NCBI GenBank assembly: GCA_028291515.1
Contig: JAQGHU010000074.1
Location: 62,001-126,000 of the forward strand
Direction of reading: 5' to 3'
Length of the DNA stretch: 64,000 nt
Origin: Schlesneria sp.
GTDB lineage: Bacteria > Planctomycetota > Planctomycetia > Planctomycetales > Planctomycetaceae
The notes under the pieces were generated by a model. It made no database searches and had not been told where the DNA came from. It saw nothing but the letters and a program-made list of their open reading frames with translations. Below are positions 18,035 through 27,763 of this stretch, piece by piece (position 1 is the first letter of the stretch; each line of letters begins with the position of its first letter). The position numbers were made by a program, and so were the translations under genes.

Positions 18035-18406
18035 TGCCAGTCCGATGTCAGGAAGGCTCGCATTTGTCAGTACCTTTCGCGATTTCCCTTGTTTTCAAGG
18101 GGCAAATCTTCCAAAACCCCCAAAACCCTGCCATGGACTGACAAATTCTGCCAAATCGTAAGGAAGCAGAACCCAACGATGTCTATACCCCCTCTCCTGC
18201 TCTCAGTTGACCACTACGAAACGACTGCACCCATGTTGGCACTCGAAAGGGTCGTCCCTCCGTACTGGGGACAAAAGTGGGAACTTTCTGTATGCCGGCA
18301 CGTCACAGACGTCATAACACCGCAGGCTTTCACGCCTCAATCGAGTCGCCGAGATACACATCGCCGGGCCTATAGCCCGAAGTCCTCACTTCGACAGGAG
18401 TTAAAT

Positions 18407-21400
18407 ATGCGCCGCATCCTTCCCGCGGGATTTTTATTGCTGGCGATGGCTTCATTTGGACTTGGCGGTGAGATTCAGTTCGTCGAAGACTTCTCGTTGG
18501 CTCCCGATCGCACTGCCGTCCTGAAGCAACTGGTCCCCGGCACCGAGGATTACTACTACTTTCACGCCCTGCACTATCTGAACACCGAGCAATTCGGAAA
18601 AGTCCGCGAGCTGTTTGCGACATGGCACCAGCGGCATGGGCAGTCCGCGCGACTGACTGAAATCCAAACACGACTCGCCCTCTTGAGCTATGAGAAAAAT
18701 CCCGAGGATTCGCTGAACTATCTTCGACAGCGATTGGGTTTGCACTACGGACACCAGCGCGAGCAATTGGGAGTCGAACCCAATCTGCCAATGGCCCTCG
18801 ATCAAAAGAATATCAGCCGCGATGAATACACGAAGCGCGCGGACGGACACTCCGTCGACAATCTGGACGCCTTCGAAGACTCGGCACTGGATTGGCTGTC
18901 ACAAGCGGCAATGAACCCCAATCGCCGCCGCAACTACATCTCGCGACTGCAGCGTCCCGATTACGACACTCTCGTCAAACTGGTCGTGGATGACTTCCAT
19001 TATCCGAACTCCGGCGGTTTCGGTTCGATGGGCATCCATCGTCAGCTACTGCTGACCCAGCTTGAAGAAATGCTGAAGCTGCTGCCAGACCTGCTGGATC
19101 AACAGAACTTTGTGGTTGCCTATCTGACAAAGCTCCAACCCGGCGCTGATGAAGGGTGGCGACACGATCCCAAGTTGCTGGAAGCGTATCTGAATCGCCT
19201 GACCGCATTCGCAAATCGGCTTGCCCCCGTTCACAACTCACTGAAAGCGCACGTGCTCTATCACCGGCTGGTCCTCGGTCAATTGCGAGGTCAGTACAAC
19301 CAGCAACTGCTGATCGAGTATCTCAAATTGCCTCGTCATGTCGGCTATCTGTCGAAGGCGATGCAGGAGTCCGATGACCTCAAGCGTTACGCCTGCGATC
19401 TGAACTCCAATTATGGAGGAGCAACCTTGCTTGCTCCCATTGGCAACGATGAACCCCTGGTTCGAGCCTATCTCTCGCAAATCTTCATCGATGCCGCGAA
19501 TGCCAAAGCCTTTGAACCCTACGTCAACGACATCTATCTACGACATCTGTTCGCCGAAACAAAAATTGTCAACGGGTTAGGCGAGCCGGAGCAGTGGGCT
19601 TCTCTGCTTCCTCCCGAACTGTTCCAGCAACTCAAGGAACGGATCGATATCGACTTTGTTCCCACAAACAAAACGCAATTCAGTCCTGATGAAGCAGCGA
19701 CATTGGACTTGAACGTCAAAAATGTCGGCACGCTGATCGTCAAAGTCTTCGAGGTGAATACGCGAAACTACTATCGAGAACATTTGCGAGAAGTCGATAC
19801 CGACGTGAACTTGGACGGCCTGGTGGCAAACGTCGAAAAGACATACTCGTACAACGAGGCTCCACTACGTCGAGTCGCCCGAAAGTATGAATTTCCGCAA
19901 TTGACCAAGCCGGGTGTCTATGTCGTCGACTTCATCGGAAACGGCCGCAGCAGTCGAGCCTTGATCCGCAAAGGCCGACTTCGCCATCTGGTACGAACCG
20001 GCAGCGCCGGGCAAGTCTTTACGATTCTTGACGAACAAAATAAGCAGGTGAATGACGCTTCCCTCTGGATGGCCGGTCATGAGTTCACGGCGTCGAAGGA
20101 TGGAACAATCGTAGTCCCCTTCAGCGCGGCACCGGTGACTCAGCCCATCGTGATCTCGCGCGGAGAATTCTCGTCACTCGATACGTTCATCCACGAAGGC
20201 GAAAACTATGGTTTGACCGCCGGGATCTACGTCGATCGCGAATCGCTGCTGAAACGCAAGACCGCCGAAGTCGTGATTCGCCCCAGTCTGGGACTGAACG
20301 GAACCCCCGTCTCCTTGAAGCTGCTCGAAGAGGTGAAGCTCACCATGACGAGCACCGATCTTGATGGCATCGCGTCCTCTCAAGAGATTCCCGACTTCAA
20401 ATTGTTCGAAGACCGCGAATCCACACATGAATTCCAAGTCCCGGCACGTCTGGCAGCGATCTCATTTGCATTGACCGCGAAGGTCAAACGCCTGAGCACC
20501 GGCGGACAGAAGATCGATCTTGCCGCCAGCGACACGTTCGCGCTCAATGAGATTGACCGCACGGAAAAAGTCGAAGACCTGCATCTGCTGAAGGCCGCCG
20601 CGGGATACATCCTGGAAATACGAGGCAAAACTGGCGAATCCCGCGCCTCGCGACCGGTCTCATTCGCGGTCAAGCATCGCGATTTCCGTCATCCGTTCAA
20701 TGTCGTGCTGAAGACCGACCCTGCAGGTCGTATTGCTTTGGGCTCTCTGGTCGACATTGCCTCGATTGCGGCCACCGGCCCCGAAGGAACGTCGCACTCA
20801 TGGTACTTGCGATCGGACGAACATACCTATTCGCAAACGCTGCATGGTCGGGTCGGCGAAGCACTGTCACTACCTTATCTGCCGCGCAGTGGCGGCAATA
20901 AGCCGGAACGAAGCGAAGTGTCGTTGCTGGAACTTCGCGGTGATACCTATGTGGTGGATCGCTTCAGCAATCTCAGCGTCAAAGAAGGAATGCTGGTCCT
21001 CGATAAGCTATCGGCGGGCGACTTTGAACTACTGCTGAAATCGTCAGGGACACGGATCCGCGTCCGACTGACGGCAGGAGAATATCTCGGGCGATTTGTC
21101 GTGGGTTCACGCCGTCAATTGGAAACGCCCGCCTTGCCTCCCGTGCAGATTGAATCGATCACAACCGGTGAAGGCAAAGTCGTCGTCAAGCTTCACAACG
21201 CGAACAAGTTCACTCGCGTTCACGTCTTCGCCACCAGATACGTCCCGGAATATGGCGTCTATGCACACCTCAGCCGCGTTCGTGGGCCGGAACCTTATCT
21301 CTTCTCGCAGTCTCCCGCGCAATCGGTTTATCTGACGGGCAGAAACATCGGAGATGAATATCGTTACATCATCGATCGAAAATACGCGAACAAGTTTCCA

Positions 21401-24400
21401 GGCAACATGCTTGATCGGCCTTCCTTGTTGCTGAACCCTTGGGCTATTCGTGAAACGCAGACGGGCGAACAAGTCGCAGCAGGTGGTGAAGTGTTCGGAT
21501 CGGCCGGTGGTAAAGCGGGCAGCGCGATGGACAGGTCACCTGCCCCTGGCCCCAAATCGGATGAAGCGCAAAGCCACTTCGCGAATCTCGATTTCCTGCG
21601 TGAAGGAGCAGTAGTCCTAGGCAATCTCACTCCCGACGATAAGGGAATGATTGAGATCAAGAACGAGGCGTTGGGAACACACCAGCACTTGCATGTCGTT
21701 GCGGTTGATCCGATCAACACGACCTATCGCAGCACCGCGCTGGCCGAACCTCAACCCACTTTCATCGACTTGCGATTATTAGCGGGACTGAACCCCAAGG
21801 GGAATTTCACGCAGCAAAAGCAGATCACCGTGGTTCCAGACGGGCAGCCATTCAGTCTGGCCGATATCACCACGTCGAAATTTGAAGCCTACGATAGCCT
21901 GAGTCGCGTCTACGCGCTGTACGCCACGCTCAATCGCGATCCCAAACTGATCGAGTTCGCCTTTCTAATGAATTGGCCCAAGCTAAAGCCGACAGAAAAG
22001 CAAACTCTCTATTCCAAGCATGCCAGCCATGAACTCAGCATGTTCCTCTCCAAAAAGGATCCGGAATTCTTCAAAGCGGTGATCCTGCCATACCTGGCGA
22101 ACAAGAAGGACCAAACGTTCATCGATCATTATCTGCTGGGGCACGATCTGTCAGCGTTTTTGCTTCCGTGGAATCACGAGCAACTGAACGTCGTTGAGCG
22201 AATCCTGTTGGCGCAACGCGTTCAAGGCCAACGGCCAAAGACGGCTCGGCATGTGGGCGATCTTTACTCTCTGCTGCCGCCGAACATCGACAACTTCAAC
22301 CGACTGTTTGATACCGCCGTGAAGCGTAGTTCGCTGGATCTCAATGACGCGTTAGGACTGCGCGAAGCGATGGACGAGGCGATGCCCCAAAGCGAACTGA
22401 AGGCTTCTACCGGGAACGGTTCGTTTGGGGTGGCAGCGGCTGCACCGAGTCCGCCGGTGACATCAAGTCCGAGCAGCGGTCGCCGAGAATTGGCGGAATC
22501 GGAGCAGCTTCATCGTAAAAAACAGATGGTCATGGAAAAGGCCAAGCAGGATGTGTCAGCAAAAGATGGAAAGAGTTCGTTGCGTCGATCCGCAGATCGG
22601 GACAACGCTGCTGGCGATGCTAAAGAACGGCAACTCAGCTACTTCGACGACATGGCAGAAGTTCGTGATGGCATCCGTCAGCTCTATCGCAAGCTGGACA
22701 AGACCTGGGAATGGGCCGAAAACAACTATCATCATCTGACAATTGATCAGCAGAATGGCGCACTCGTAACGGTCAACGCTTTCTGGAAAGACTTCGCGCA
22801 ACATGACCCCGCCACGCCGTTCCTCTCGCGGAACTTGGCAGAAGCATCTCGCAACTTTCCCGAAATGTTGATGGCACTCGCAGTGCTCGACCTTCCATTC
22901 GAGTCGGGCAAGCATGAATCGAAATTTGATGGCATCAAGATGACGCTGACGCCAGCGAACTCTGTCGTCGTCTTTCACGAAGAAATTCGCAGTGTTGGTG
23001 CTCCCCCAGCACAGGCAGGTGGCATTCTGGTCAGTGAGAACTTCTTCCGACACGGTGATCGCACGCGGCAGGAGAATGGCGAAACCATCGACAAGTATAT
23101 CGTCGATGAATTCCTGGTCCACACTGTGTATGGCTGCCAGGTCGTCATTACCAATCCGACATCGTCGCGACAGAAGATCAACGTCTTGCTGCAGATTCCA
23201 CAAGGAGCCATGCCCGTTCTGAATAGTCAGGCGACACGAACGGTCCATCTGAATCTGGAGCCATATCACACGCAGACGGTCGAATACCATTTCTATTTTC
23301 CAACGGCAGGTCAGGCACCTCATTTCCCGGTCCATGTGGCAAAGAACGAAGCGTTGATCGCCGCAGCCGCGCCCGTGACGCTGAACGTGGTCGACAAAGC
23401 GACGAAGATCGACACTCAGTCGTGGGACTACGTCTCGCAACATGCCTCCGATGACGAAGTGCTGGCTTTTCTGGATAAGCACAACATCAACGAACTGAAC
23501 ATGGACAAGATCGCGTGGCGCATGAACGACGTGAAGATGTTCGAAGCGGTGATCTCCAAGCTGGCATCGCGACACGTTTACCAACAGACGCTCTGGTCAT
23601 ATTCCCTGAAGCACAACATCGCGGCCGCCGCCCGAGAATTCCTGCAACATGTCGATCAAATCGTCAACGAAGCCGGAGGCCGGCTAACCAGTCCACTCCT
23701 GATCGTCGATCTGGTCAAAAGACGAGTCTACGAGCACTTGGAATATAAACCGCTGGTCAACGCCCGAGCTCACTCACTTGGCAAACGACGCCAGATCGTC
23801 AACGACCGGCAATACTGGCAATACCACCGGTTGCTGCGAGAACTGAGCTACGAGCGGCAACTCGACGACGACGATTTGCTGGCAGTCACATACCACTTGT
23901 TGTTGCAAGATCGCTTGGAAGATGCACTGGCGACTTTTGCTCGGGTGAACGTGGACAAGGTGGCAACGCACCTGCAGTACGACTACTGCGCCGCCTACCT
24001 GGATTTCTTCACTGATGCTCATGCCAAGGCACGGGGTATCGCGGCTAAGTATGCGGATCATCCAGTCGATCGTTGGCGAAATACGTTCAATACGATTGCT
24101 GCACAACTCGATGAGGCCGAAGGAAAGGGACCAGATGCCAAGCCCGTTGATCTGGAAGATCGCGGTCAGCAGCAGACAGCATTAGCCGCGACCGAGCCCA
24201 ACTTCGACTTCAAGGTCGAGACCAAGCAGATCACGCTGAACTTCCAGAATATCAAAGAGGCTCGTGTCAACTTCTATGAGATGGATGTTGAATTGCTCTT
24301 CAGCCGCAATCCATTCGTGCAGCAGTTCAGCGATCAGTTCAGTTCGATCAAGCCCAATCTCTCGGTCGAATCCAAGTTGGAACTCGCCGACGGCAAAACG

Positions 24401-24781
24401 CGAGGAACGACATCGATCCCGTTACCAGAGTCACTCCACAACAAGAATGTCCTGGTTGAAATTGTCGCGGCAGGTCAGACCAAGGCTCAGGCCTACTACT
24501 CGAATTCTCTGGCCATTCAGATCATTGAAAACTACGGTCAAATCAAGGTCACTCATCAGGTGACCGGCAAGCCGATCGCCAAATCGTATGTGAAAGTCTA
24601 CGCTCAAATGAACGACGGCAGTGTGAAGTTCTACAAAGACGGCTACACGGATATTCGCGGCCGCTTCGATTACGCCTCACTAAGCACCAGCGATCTGGAA
24701 CGCGCCGGCAAGTTCTCGATCCTCGTCATCTCGGAAATGAACGGAGCCCTGGTGCGAGAAGCATCGCCGCCGAAGCAATGA
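18407..24781 (+). CDS. Giant secreted protein (2124 residues), function unknown
   Basis: I start at ATG 18407 because ACAGGAG lies 6 nt upstream and the next residues form a signal peptide (RRILPAGFLLLAMASFGLGG); the frame stays open upstream to 18089. The first ~400 residues look alpha-helical and repeat-like (LRELFATWHQRHGQ..., LLPDLLDQQNFVVAYLTKL). A long beta-rich middle follows, with sentences such as TKPGVYVVDFIGNGRSSRALI and YILEIRGKTGESRASRPVSF, reminiscent of the MG/A2M bait-domain style. A low-complexity, charged segment sits near residues 1340-1420. A further mixed region ends in an Ig-like segment (KVTHQVTGKPIAKSYVKVYA). No catalytic or thioester motif is visible. Large proteins of this kind occur in planctomycetes; I do not recognise a function. 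Confidence 0.75.
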   Translation: MRRILPAGFLLLAMASFGLGGEIQFVEDFSLAPDRTAVLKQLVPGTEDYYYFHALHYLNTEQFGKVRELFATWHQRHGQSARLTEIQTRLALLSYEKNPEDSLNYLRQRLGLHYGHQREQLGVEPNLPMALDQKNISRDEYTKRADGHSVDNLDAFEDSALDWLSQAAMNPNRRRNYISRLQRPDYDTLVKLVVDDFHYPNSGGFGSMGIHRQLLLTQLEEMLKLLPDLLDQQNFVVAYLTKLQPGADEGWRHDPKLLEAYLNRLTAFANRLAPVHNSLKAHVLYHRLVLGQLRGQYNQQLLIEYLKLPRHVGYLSKAMQESDDLKRYACDLNSNYGGATLLAPIGNDEPLVRAYLSQIFIDAANAKAFEPYVNDIYLRHLFAETKIVNGLGEPEQWASLLPPELFQQLKERIDIDFVPTNKTQFSPDEAATLDLNVKNVGTLIVKVFEVNTRNYYREHLREVDTDVNLDGLVANVEKTYSYNEAPLRRVARKYEFPQLTKPGVYVVDFIGNGRSSRALIRKGRLRHLVRTGSAGQVFTILDEQNKQVNDASLWMAGHEFTASKDGTIVVPFSAAPVTQPIVISRGEFSSLDTFIHEGENYGLTAGIYVDRESLLKRKTAEVVIRPSLGLNGTPVSLKLLEEVKLTMTSTDLDGIASSQEIPDFKLFEDRESTHEFQVPARLAAISFALTAKVKRLSTGGQKIDLAASDTFALNEIDRTEKVEDLHLLKAAAGYILEIRGKTGESRASRPVSFAVKHRDFRHPFNVVLKTDPAGRIALGSLVDIASIAATGPEGTSHSWYLRSDEHTYSQTLHGRVGEALSLPYLPRSGGNKPERSEVSLLELRGDTYVVDRFSNLSVKEGMLVLDKLSAGDFELLLKSSGTRIRVRLTAGEYLGRFVVGSRRQLETPALPPVQIESITTGEGKVVVKLHNANKFTRVHVFATRYVPEYGVYAHLSRVRGPEPYLFSQSPAQSVYLTGRNIGDEYRYIIDRKYANKFPGNMLDRPSLLLNPWAIRETQTGEQVAAGGEVFGSAGGKAGSAMDRSPAPGPKSDEAQSHFANLDFLREGAVVLGNLTPDDKGMIEIKNEALGTHQHLHVVAVDPINTTYRSTALAEPQPTFIDLRLLAGLNPKGNFTQQKQITVVPDGQPFSLADITTSKFEAYDSLSRVYALYATLNRDPKLIEFAFLMNWPKLKPTEKQTLYSKHASHELSMFLSKKDPEFFKAVILPYLANKKDQTFIDHYLLGHDLSAFLLPWNHEQLNVVERILLAQRVQGQRPKTARHVGDLYSLLPPNIDNFNRLFDTAVKRSSLDLNDALGLREAMDEAMPQSELKASTGNGSFGVAAAAPSPPVTSSPSSGRRELAESEQLHRKKQMVMEKAKQDVSAKDGKSSLRRSADRDNAAGDAKERQLSYFDDMAEVRDGIRQLYRKLDKTWEWAENNYHHLTIDQQNGALVTVNAFWKDFAQHDPATPFLSRNLAEASRNFPEMLMALAVLDLPFESGKHESKFDGIKMTLTPANSVVVFHEEIRSVGAPPAQAGGILVSENFFRHGDRTRQENGETIDKYIVDEFLVHTVYGCQVVITNPTSSRQKINVLLQIPQGAMPVLNSQATRTVHLNLEPYHTQTVEYHFYFPTAGQAPHFPVHVAKNEALIAAAAPVTLNVVDKATKIDTQSWDYVSQHASDDEVLAFLDKHNINELNMDKIAWRMNDVKMFEAVISKLASRHVYQQTLWSYSLKHNIAAAAREFLQHVDQIVNEAGGRLTSPLLIVDLVKRRVYEHLEYKPLVNARAHSLGKRRQIVNDRQYWQYHRLLRELSYERQLDDDDLLAVTYHLLLQDRLEDALATFARVNVDKVATHLQYDYCAAYLDFFTDAHAKARGIAAKYADHPVDRWRNTFNTIAAQLDEAEGKGPDAKPVDLEDRGQQQTALAATEPNFDFKVETKQITLNFQNIKEARVNFYEMDVELLFSRNPFVQQFSDQFSSIKPNLSVESKLELADGKTRGTTSIPLPESLHNKNVLVEIVAAGQTKAQAYYSNSLAIQIIENYGQIKVTHQVTGKPIAKSYVKVYAQMNDGSVKFYKDGYTDIRGRFDYASLSTSDLERAGKFSILVISEMNGALVREASPPKQ

Positions 24782-25208
24782 TTGCAATCGAACACTTGTT
24801 ATTCAATTCTGACACTGAGCAGAGCGGCGTGAACGACGACGTGCCGATGGCACAATGCGGTTTCGGTCGTATCGACCGGCCAAATCAATTTGACTGTAAA
24901 AAAGGCATAAATATTTCCATCCGGAACTGCTTGTGCCTTAAGAGTTTCTGAAGATTTCCTGAGTTTTACCTTTGTTGTTGGACAATCTCCACCAAACCGA
25001 TGTTGGACTGCCTAAACTTCACCGTAAATTCACAACCCCTTTATGCGCCCTTCGGATTGACTGACTATTCAGTCAACACGAACTGGACGGTGTAGAGCGT
25101 CCGGACCGCTTCCCCCAAGGGATCAGCGGATTCTGTTGAAGTCTTGGAGGTTGACCACCAAGTACTTTGCATGACAAGAGTTGTGATTGATTATCGGAGT
25201 TTGAGTGT
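24782..25208. other. Spacer with small hairpins and a palindromic operator-like site
   Basis: No gene is seen in these 427 bp. Two small hairpins follow the giant gene: GTGCC-GAT-GGCAC (24841-24853) and CGGTCG-TAT-CGACCG (24864-24878); they may slow transcription or protect the 3' end. At 25057-25076 TTGACTGA-CTAT-TCAGTCAA is a perfect 8-bp inverted repeat about 130 bp upstream of the DUF1559 gene. The rest is relatively AT-rich, as expected for a promoter region. Confidence 0.55.
25057..25076. promoter_or_regulatory. Operator-like dyad TTGACTGA-N4-TCAGTCAA
   Basis: A perfect 8-bp inverted repeat with a 4-nt centre lies about 130 bp upstream of the DUF1559 gene. Its size and symmetry suit a dimeric regulator. 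Its half-site TCAGTC also occurs in the dyad at 16690-16708. No regulator can be named. Confidence 0.4.
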
Positions 25209-26276
25209 ATGTTGACGTCGAAACGTTCCAAAACCGGATTTACACTGATTGAGCTGTTGGTCGTGATCGCGATCATCGCCGTTCTAATCGCTCTGCTACT
25301 GCCAGCCGTCCAACAGGCGCGTGAGGCTTCTCGACGAACTCAATGCAAGAATAACCTCAAGCAGTTCGGGCTGGCACTGCACAACTACCACGATGTTTAC
25401 AGCAACTTCCCGTTTTTCGGCGGAGGAACGGGAAACCTAAGCAGTGGTGGCCAACATACCCGTCTGAGTGGAATTGCCTGCCTCTTGCCGTTCGTTGATC
25501 AGACGGGCATCTACCAGGAAATTCAATCTCTTACAGGGGACAACCCTCCGTACAACGGCAATCTTCCCTGGACGCGAGTGATTCCTGTACTGCAATGCCC
25601 CAGTGATGGAGGACAACAGGATCCGAATAGTGGGTCGAGCACGCGTGGCAAGAAGAACTACATGTTCTGCGCCGGAGACAGCCACGCCGGTAACGGTTGC
25701 GCAAGGCCGACGCATCCCGTTCCGACGCTGAGCCGAGGGATGTTTGCCGCTTTGACGTGTTATGGAATCCGCGATGCGCAGGACGGGACCAGCAATACCA
25801 TTGCCATGGCAGAAATGGTGGCTGCAACCTCGACGAATGGTCCCGGGATCATTGCCAAGACCGTGTTGCCAGCTGGAAGTGTCAGCCCTGCCGCATGCGC
25901 AGCACTCTGGAATCCCACCACAAAGTCTTATCCAGGGGGCCCCTATACGAGTGAACCCGCGCGAGCTTACCGCTGGGCTGATGGAGCAGGTTCATTCACG
26001 GCATTCTCGACTGCGACTCGACCAAATTCGGCCAGCTGTTTCAGCAACGGTGGTGGGACCTCCTACTGCGACGGCATCTACAGCGCCGAGAGCCGTCACT
26101 CCGGTGGTGTGCAGGTCTTGATGGCCGATGGAGCGGTTCGTTTCGTTAGTGACAATATCGACGCCGGAAACCAGGCGGCGCTACTGCCGGCCGTATCGAC
26201 CCAATCCGCGAGTCCATACGGTGTTTGGGGAGCGTTGGGAACGCGTGCGGGTGGAGAAATCGTCGGCGACTTCTAG
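25209..26276 (+). CDS. DUF1559 prepilin-like secreted protein
   Basis: The 355-residue product begins with a type IV prepilin-like N-terminus, [20 protein letters not shown], in which the G/F junction is the prepilin peptidase site and the hydrophobic helix is the pseudopilin stem. The body is the DUF1559 domain, with [17 protein letters not shown] and the C-terminal H-x9-DG box ([18 protein letters not shown]). This family is greatly expanded in planctomycetes and is exported by type II/IV-like machinery; the role of individual members is unknown. A small lipoprotein gene follows, a frequent pairing. Confidence 0.95.
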   Translation: MLTSKRSKTGFTLIELLVVIAIIAVLIALLLPAVQQAREASRRTQCKNNLKQFGLALHNYHDVYSNFPFFGGGTGNLSSGGQHTRLSGIACLLPFVDQTGIYQEIQSLTGDNPPYNGNLPWTRVIPVLQCPSDGGQQDPNSGSSTRGKKNYMFCAGDSHAGNGCARPTHPVPTLSRGMFAALTCYGIRDAQDGTSNTIAMAEMVAATSTNGPGIIAKTVLPAGSVSPAACAALWNPTTKSYPGGPYTSEPARAYRWADGAGSFTAFSTATRPNSASCFSNGGGTSYCDGIYSAESRHSGGVQVLMADGAVRFVSDNIDAGNQAALLPAVSTQSASPYGVWGALGTRAGGEIVGDF

Positions 26277-26310
26277 TCGTCTGAGTTCTCAACCGAGTTC
26301 GCTGACATTT

Positions 26311-26336
26311 GCACAGCGAACAGTCGTCCGCTGTGC
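26311..26336 (+). terminator. 8-bp stem-loop between DUF1559 gene and lipoprotein gene
   Basis: GCACAGCG (26311-26318), a 10-nt loop, and CGCTGTGC (26329-26336) form a perfect stem 35 bp after the DUF1559 stop. There is no T-run. It may attenuate transcription between the two genes or define the 3' end of the pilin-like message. Confidence 0.45.
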
Positions 26337-26416
26337 TGGTCGCCCGCCCCCTATTGGGACGACGATCTGGTCATGGATAGAAACGAAACTTGTCTTTGAA
26401 AGAAAGTTGAAGAGAG

Positions 26417-26872
26417 ATGTCTCGAGCGCAAGCTCAATTATTTACCGCCTTCGTTGCGCTGCTGGTTATCTCCGGGTGCGGAACGCAGAAGGATCGTTGG
26501 TTGGCCGCTCGCCCGGCAACTGCGTTGGCTCGTGGCGAAGTGACGTTCCAAGGAAAACCTTTGGAAGGAGCCGTTGTCGTGTTCCAGCCAATGGCTCCGG
26601 GTGGAATCGGTGCGTCCGCAGTGACCGATTTTCAAGGCAAATTCGAACTGAGTACGTTCCCACCCAAGGCCGGAGTGGTACCCGGAAGGTATGCCGTTTC
26701 CGTCATGAAAACTGCGATGCCTTCAGAGGTCGCAGGACACGCGGATGATCCGTCGCCAATTCATGCCATCTCGCTGATCCCAGAGAAGTATGCGGTGCCA
26801 ACCATGTCAGAATTGAGCGCTAACATCCCAGAGGATGGCACGGAGGATCTTGTCTTTCATCTCAAACCATGA
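26417..26872 (+). CDS. Small lipoprotein with carboxypeptidase-regulatory-like fold
   Basis: The 151-residue protein has a lipoprotein signal (FTAFVALLVISGC, lipobox with Cys near residue 21). The mature part shows the pattern ARGEVTFQGKPLEGAVVVFQP followed by TDFQGKFELSTFPP and VPGRYAVSVMK. This matches the transthyretin-like beta-sandwich (carboxypeptidase regulatory-like) that planctomycetes place next to DUF1559 genes. AGAGAG precedes ATG 26417. Role unknown; probably a cell-surface or periplasmic adhesive module. It converges on the ABC ATPase gene 126 bp away. Confidence 0.88.
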   Translation: MSRAQAQLFTAFVALLVISGCGTQKDRWLAARPATALARGEVTFQGKPLEGAVVVFQPMAPGGIGASAVTDFQGKFELSTFPPKAGVVPGRYAVSVMKTAMPSEVAGHADDPSPIHAISLIPEKYAVPTMSELSANIPEDGTEDLVFHLKP

Positions 26873-26998
26873 CAGCTCACTGGTTTTTTTGCATATCAGA
26901 TTCGTACTCGTGTTGCTGATGTCTCGGCAGCACATTGTGGACTTCGCCAGTAGCGATCTTGCGATCGGCCAATTGCGATGTCGAAGTTACGCAGTCGC

Positions 26999-27685
26999 TT
27001 AGGCGGCATCTCGGACAGGGTCGGATGTGCTGAGTGCTCCGTCAATCAATCGCAACCGCCGCGCAGCACGCGCGGCGGCGGCGGGGTCGTGCGTCACCAT
27101 CACGATCGTACGGCCGTCGCGGATGAATCCATCGAACATCGAGAGTATTGCTTCGCGGCTGTCCGGGTCGAGGTTGCCCGTCGGTTCGTCGGCCAGGATC
27201 AACTGCGGATTGTTCGCCAGCGTTCTCGCCAGGGCCACTCGCTGTTGCTGGCCGGTGCTCAGTTCGCACGGCTTATGATCCAGTCGGTTTGCGAGTCCGA
27301 CCTGTTCGAGCAGCGCGATCGCACGGTCGCGCTGTTCAACAGGCGCGATTCCCGCGAGATAAAGCGGGATCTGCACATTCTCCAGGGCACTCAAGTAAGG
27401 AACCAGATTGAATGTCTGGAACACGAAACCAATCCGATCGCGCCGCAGCTTCGTCCTGTCATTCAACGGCAGATCGTAGAGTGACTGACCATCAAACAGC
27501 ACCTGTCCTGAGTCGGGTGACAACATGCCGCCCAGCAGCGACAACAATGTTGTCTTGCCGCTGCCGCTGGGACCGACGACAGCGACATACTCGCCTTTCG
27601 CGATGTCGAGCAGATCGGTTCGAAACGCGATGACTTCCTGGGTTCGCTTTCGATAGATCTTGGTAATATCTTGCAGATGAAACAT
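26999..27685 (-). CDS. ABC transporter ATP-binding protein (LolD/MacB type)
   Basis: I start at ATG 27685 (AGGAG upstream; an open frame extends to 27751). The ATPase is complete: Walker A GPSGSGKTT, Q-loop FVFQTFNLVPYLSALENV, signature LSTGQQQRVALARTL, Walker B LILADEPTGNLD, and the switch HDP. The QTFNL/LSALENV style is that of the MacB/LolD subfamily, which drives transmembrane work rather than substrate channels. It is followed on the complementary strand by nothing further, so it ends the metal cluster. Its partner permease lies immediately upstream, about 80 bp apart. Confidence 0.95.
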   Translation of the reverse strand: MFHLQDITKIYRKRTQEVIAFRTDLLDIAKGEYVAVVGPSGSGKTTLLSLLGGMLSPDSGQVLFDGQSLYDLPLNDRTKLRRDRIGFVFQTFNLVPYLSALENVQIPLYLAGIAPVEQRDRAIALLEQVGLANRLDHKPCELSTGQQQRVALARTLANNPQLILADEPTGNLDPDSREAILSMFDGFIRDGRTIVMVTHDPAAAARAARRLRLIDGALSTSDPVRDAA

Positions 27686-27763
27686 AAGTCTACGGCTCCT
27701 GGCGTTGTTGCTGATGATGATTCGAATCAGGCAACGACGAGGCATTCTCAAGCGAAGTTCAAA

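Larger units (their letters stand above)
17224..18406. other. Repeat-rich non-coding region upstream of the giant secreted protein
   Basis: Nearly 1.2 kb hold no convincing gene. The region contains a GNRA-loop hairpin (17804-17821), a nested palindrome of 141 bp (17894-18034), and three copies of the 10-mer ATTTGTCAGT: 17589-17598 and 18062-18071 forward, 18137-18146 reversed. There is also a small hairpin CGGGC/GCCCG just before the next gene. Open frames across this stretch have no ribosome sites or family features. Confidence 0.7.

Noticed and set aside
22556-23584. A 342-codon open frame antisense inside the giant secreted protein gene
   Set aside because: It has no ribosome site, no family features and lies wholly within a strong sense gene; it is a by-product of the sense codon pattern.
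24847-24866. A sigma-54-type promoter (TGGCAC...) upstream of the DUF1559 gene
   Set aside because: The -24 half TGGCAC is present but the -12 TTGC half is not at the right spacing, and TGGCAC is part of a small hairpin.
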